Origin: Cyanobacteria bacterium OH_CBB_238 | GTDB taxonomy: Bacteria > Cyanobacteriota > Vampirovibrionia > Gastranaerophilales > Gastranaerophilaceae | Length of the DNA stretch: 17,253 nt | Direction of reading: 5' to 3' | NCBI GenBank assembly: GCA_023409995.1 | Contig: JAEYQN010000065.1 | Location: 1-17,253 of the forward strand | Shown: piece after piece, positions 15,392-17,253 of the stretch | Layout of the letters: each line of letters opens with the position of its first letter | How positions within the stretch are numbered: the first letter of the stretch is position 1 | Translations under genes and position numbers: made by a program | The notes under the pieces: generated by a model | What the model was told of the DNA's origin: nothing | What the model saw: the letters and a program-made list of their open reading frames with translations, nothing else | The model's database searches: none

Positions 15392-16273
15392 ATGAAGAAA
15401 TGCGTTAAAATTGCTGACTTGTCTGTTGGAGCCGGGCAACCGTGTTTCGTTATTGCAGAAATAGGGATTAATCATAATGGCTCTGTTGAAATTGCAAAAA
15501 AATTAATAGATATAGCGAAATCTGCTGGATGCCAAGCAGTTAAATTTCAAAAAAGAACAGTAGATATTGTCTACACAAAAGAAGAGCTTGCAATGGCTAG
15601 ACCAAATCCATTTGGTGAAACAAATGGAGATCTGAAGCGAGGACTGGAGTTTGGATATGACGAATATTTTGAAATTGATAAATATTGTAAAGAAAAAGAT
15701 ATCTTGTGGTTTGCTTCGTGTTGGGATAAAGAATCAGTAGATTTTATTGATCAATTTGCCCCACCTTGTTACAAAATTGCCTCAGCATCACTTACTGATG
15801 ATGAATTATTGGTACATACAAAAAACAAGGGTAAACCAATATTGTTGTCAACAGGGATGAGTACAGTTGAAGAAGTTGAACATGCAGTTGAAGTGCTGGG
15901 AACGGAAGATTTGATTCTCTTCCATTGCACCTCTACTTACCCTACAGATGCAGACGAAATTAATTTGCTTGCTATACCTTCTTTGATCACTAAATTTGAT
16001 TGCCCTGTGGGCTATTCCGGGCACGAAAGAGGAGTCACTCCTTCGGTGCTTTCTGTTGCTTATGGTGCTGTGTCAGTTGAGCGTCATATAACATTGGATA
16101 GAGCAATGTGGGGGTCTGATCAAGCTGCAAGTTTAGAACCTGAAGGATTATTTAGGATGATTAGGGACATAAGACTGGTTCCAATATATGCAGGTGATGG
16201 TAAAAAAATTGTTTATGAATCAGAAAAACCAATATTAAAAAAATTAAGAAGGGTAAAGTCATCTTGTGTTTAA
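15392..16273 (+). CDS. NeuB-family nonulosonic acid synthase lacking SAF domain
   Basis: NeuB-family enzymes condense phosphoenolpyruvate with an N-acyl-mannosamine-type sugar, or its 6-phosphate, to give a nine-carbon nonulosonic acid such as sialic acid. Seen in the barrel are CFVIAEIGINHNG (18-30, with the conserved Glu23), KFQK (51-54), FASCWD (107-112), YKIASASL (127-134), LSTGMST (152-158), FHCTSTYPT (177-185), GYSGHE (207-212) and VERHITLDR (229-237). His211 and His232 are the expected metal ligands by motif position. The protein stops at 293 aa, just after the barrel. Canonical NeuB of about 346 aa carries a C-terminal SAF/antifreeze-like domain, which is missing here with no sign of a frameshift. 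AGGGG precedes the ATG. The stop overlaps the next gene by 8 nt. Confidence 0.9.
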   Translation: MKKCVKIADLSVGAGQPCFVIAEIGINHNGSVEIAKKLIDIAKSAGCQAVKFQKRTVDIVYTKEELAMARPNPFGETNGDLKRGLEFGYDEYFEIDKYCKEKDILWFASCWDKESVDFIDQFAPPCYKIASASLTDDELLVHTKNKGKPILLSTGMSTVEEVEHAVEVLGTEDLILFHCTSTYPTDADEINLLAIPSLITKFDCPVGYSGHERGVTPSVLSVAYGAVSVERHITLDRAMWGSDQAASLEPEGLFRMIRDIRLVPIYAGDGKKIVYESEKPILKKLRRVKSSCV

Positions 16274-16763
16274 TAGATTAGTTTTATCTAGAGATATAAA
16301 GGTTATTGTAAGTGATTTTGACGGTATTTTCACTGATGGTGGCATCTTTGTTGATGATGACTTTAAAATAACAAAAAAAATAAGCTTTAAAGATATAATG
16401 GGGGTTTCTCAGGCTCTTAAAAATGATTTTAAAGTTGTTATTATTTCAGGTGAAAAATCTAAAGCAGTTGATTTTATTGCTAACAAGTTTCCTCAACTTG
16501 AAGTATATCAGGGTGAACGCATAAAACTTCATGTTTTGAAAAAAATTTTTAGCGATTATTCACTGACTGAAAAAGAAGTATTATATATTGGTGATGATGT
16601 TAATGACATTGATTGCTTAAATCATGTTGCAAATAGAGTCACTGTACCAAATGCAAATTCAAAAGTAAAAAAGATTAAAGGAATCCAAATCACGACAAAT
16701 AGAGGTGGTGATGGTGCCTTTAGAGAAGTGGTTGATAAGTTATTGTCTATAAATGGATTATGA
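16266..16763 (+). CDS. KdsC-like HAD phosphatase, likely nonulosonate-phosphate specific
   Basis: This 165-aa type C0 HAD phosphatase has no cap domain; such enzymes work as tetramers. Motif I is SDFDGIFTDGG (16-26) with Asp17 and Asp19. Motif II is IISGE (Ser61), the Lys is 87 in GERIK, and motif IV is YIGDDVND (107-114). The C-terminus has the family's NRGGDGAFREVVDKLL. KdsC itself removes the phosphate of Kdo-8-P. Here the segment KKISFKDIMGVSQAL and the VIISGEKSKAV block look more like the HAD partners of sialic-acid enzymes, so a nonulosonate-9-phosphate substrate is inferred. The start is GTG at 16266, inside the 3' end of neuB, with AAGGG about 12 nt upstream. The stop overlaps the next start as ATGA. 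Confidence 0.85.
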   Translation: MFNRLVLSRDIKVIVSDFDGIFTDGGIFVDDDFKITKKISFKDIMGVSQALKNDFKVVIISGEKSKAVDFIANKFPQLEVYQGERIKLHVLKKIFSDYSLTEKEVLYIGDDVNDIDCLNHVANRVTVPNANSKVKKIKGIQITTNRGGDGAFREVVDKLLSINGL

Positions 16764-17253
16764 AAAATTTTTTGAAAACACTGCTTAGTCAAATAATTAA
16801 GTTTGATTTATATACAAAGGATTATCAGGATAAATCTACTATTGTTGGGTTGCCTTCAGTTGCCTATGTTAATTGGGGGATTCAATATGCAAACATAAAT
16901 GACTATGATAAAGCTATTGAAAAATTTGAAACGTCAATATTGATGGCTCAGCAATCACCTTCTGCATATCTTAATTTAGGTATTATTTTTGCAAAAAAAG
17001 GTGATTTTAATTCTGCTATTACAAATTTTAGAAAAGCAGTAAAGCTTGATTTAGACAATCCTAGGGCTTATGCACTTTGGGGAACAGCTTTGGTGGAACT
17101 AGGAGAATATGCCGAGTCGGAGTCTTTATTTAAAAAAGCCCAAAGTATCGCTCCTAATAATCCTGAATTTTTATTGAATTATGGAATCGCTTTAGCGAGA
17201 CAGAGTAAAAAAAATAAAGCTCAGGAAATGTTCAAACAGGCCTTACTGTCAGA
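16760..17253 (+). CDS. TPR-repeat protein, N-terminal part (runs off window)
   Basis: The ATG at 16760 overlaps the phosphatase stop as ATGA. The frame stays open to the right edge: 164 whole codons and no stop. Translation shows at least four tetratricopeptide repeats: AYVNWGIQYANINDYDKAIEKF (from about 35), AYLNLGIIFAKKGDFNSAITNF (about 69), AYALWGTALVELGEYAESESLF (about 103) and a fourth from about 137 (FLLNYGIALARQSKKNKAQEMF). Each has the Trp/Leu-Gly-Ala-Phe spacing of the motif and ends near Pro. There is no signal peptide; residues 1-30 are a short amphipathic lead. TPR arrays mediate protein-protein contacts, and in glycan loci they can precede a glycosyltransferase domain. Whether one follows here cannot be seen. 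Confidence 0.85.
   Translation, partial: MKNFLKTLLSQIIKFDLYTKDYQDKSTIVGLPSVAYVNWGIQYANINDYDKAIEKFETSILMAQQSPSAYLNLGIIFAKKGDFNSAITNFRKAVKLDLDNPRAYALWGTALVELGEYAESESLFKKAQSIAPNNPEFLLNYGIALARQSKKNKAQEMFKQALLS

Noticed and set aside
1..17253. Mobile elements, CRISPR arrays, tRNA genes or direct-repeat boundaries
   Set aside because: I looked through intergenic regions on both strands and saw no transposase, regularly spaced repeats, cloverleaf-like RNA or flanking repeats. Base composition and gene style are even across the window.

Overview
This is an AT-rich window (G+C roughly one third) of bacterial chromosome. It is densely packed with mostly housekeeping genes and shows no insertion sequence, phage, CRISPR array, tRNA or rRNA. 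The best taxonomic clue is the response regulator at 9967-10692. From receiver to DNA-binding domain it reads like cyanobacterial RpaA, yet the rest of the window looks like a small-genome heterotroph with a flagellum. Together with RNase HIII, an FliO-like protein, nonulosonic-acid genes, CstA and the low G+C, this suggests a non-photosynthetic relative of Cyanobacteria (Vampirovibrionia/'Melainabacteria', perhaps the gut order Gastranaerophilales). That placement is inference from motifs remembered from known families and was not tested by any search.

Layout, left to right. (1) Plus strand, 1-5019: the 3' part of an RNase HIII gene, then a tight glycine-cleavage cluster gcvT-gcvH-gcvPA, then an ArnT/PMT-type membrane glycosyltransferase. 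The cluster ends at a hairpin that probably terminates transcription from both sides. gcvPB, which carries the PLP-binding half of the P-protein, is not in the window. (2) Minus strand, 5042-11900: cstA with its own extended -10 promoter, and upstream of it an apparent operon of an AlaC/DapL-type aminotransferase, the RpaA-like regulator and uvrA. The last three genes are almost contiguous. (3) Minus strand, 12075-13992: a CgeB-like glycosyltransferase and a membrane-anchored SGNH-hydrolase-like protein, 4 nt apart, probably acting on a surface glycan. (4) Minus strand, 14105-14503: rpsP with a long Lys/Ala/Glu-rich tail and its own terminator. (5) Plus strand, 14796 to the right edge: an FliO-like flagellar export protein, a NeuB-family synthase without the usual SAF domain, a KdsC-type HAD phosphatase that overlaps it, and a TPR protein that overlaps the phosphatase by ATGA and runs off the window.

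How the genes work together. The gcv genes supply one-carbon units from glycine. The membrane glycosyltransferase, the CgeB/SGNH pair and the NeuB/HAD pair all point to envelope or flagellar glycans. The fliO-neuB-HAD-TPR order suggests, without proving it, flagellin decoration by a nonulosonic acid made through a 9-phosphate intermediate. I found no clearly novel system. The most unusual features are that last cluster and the RpaA-like regulator coupled to uvrA.
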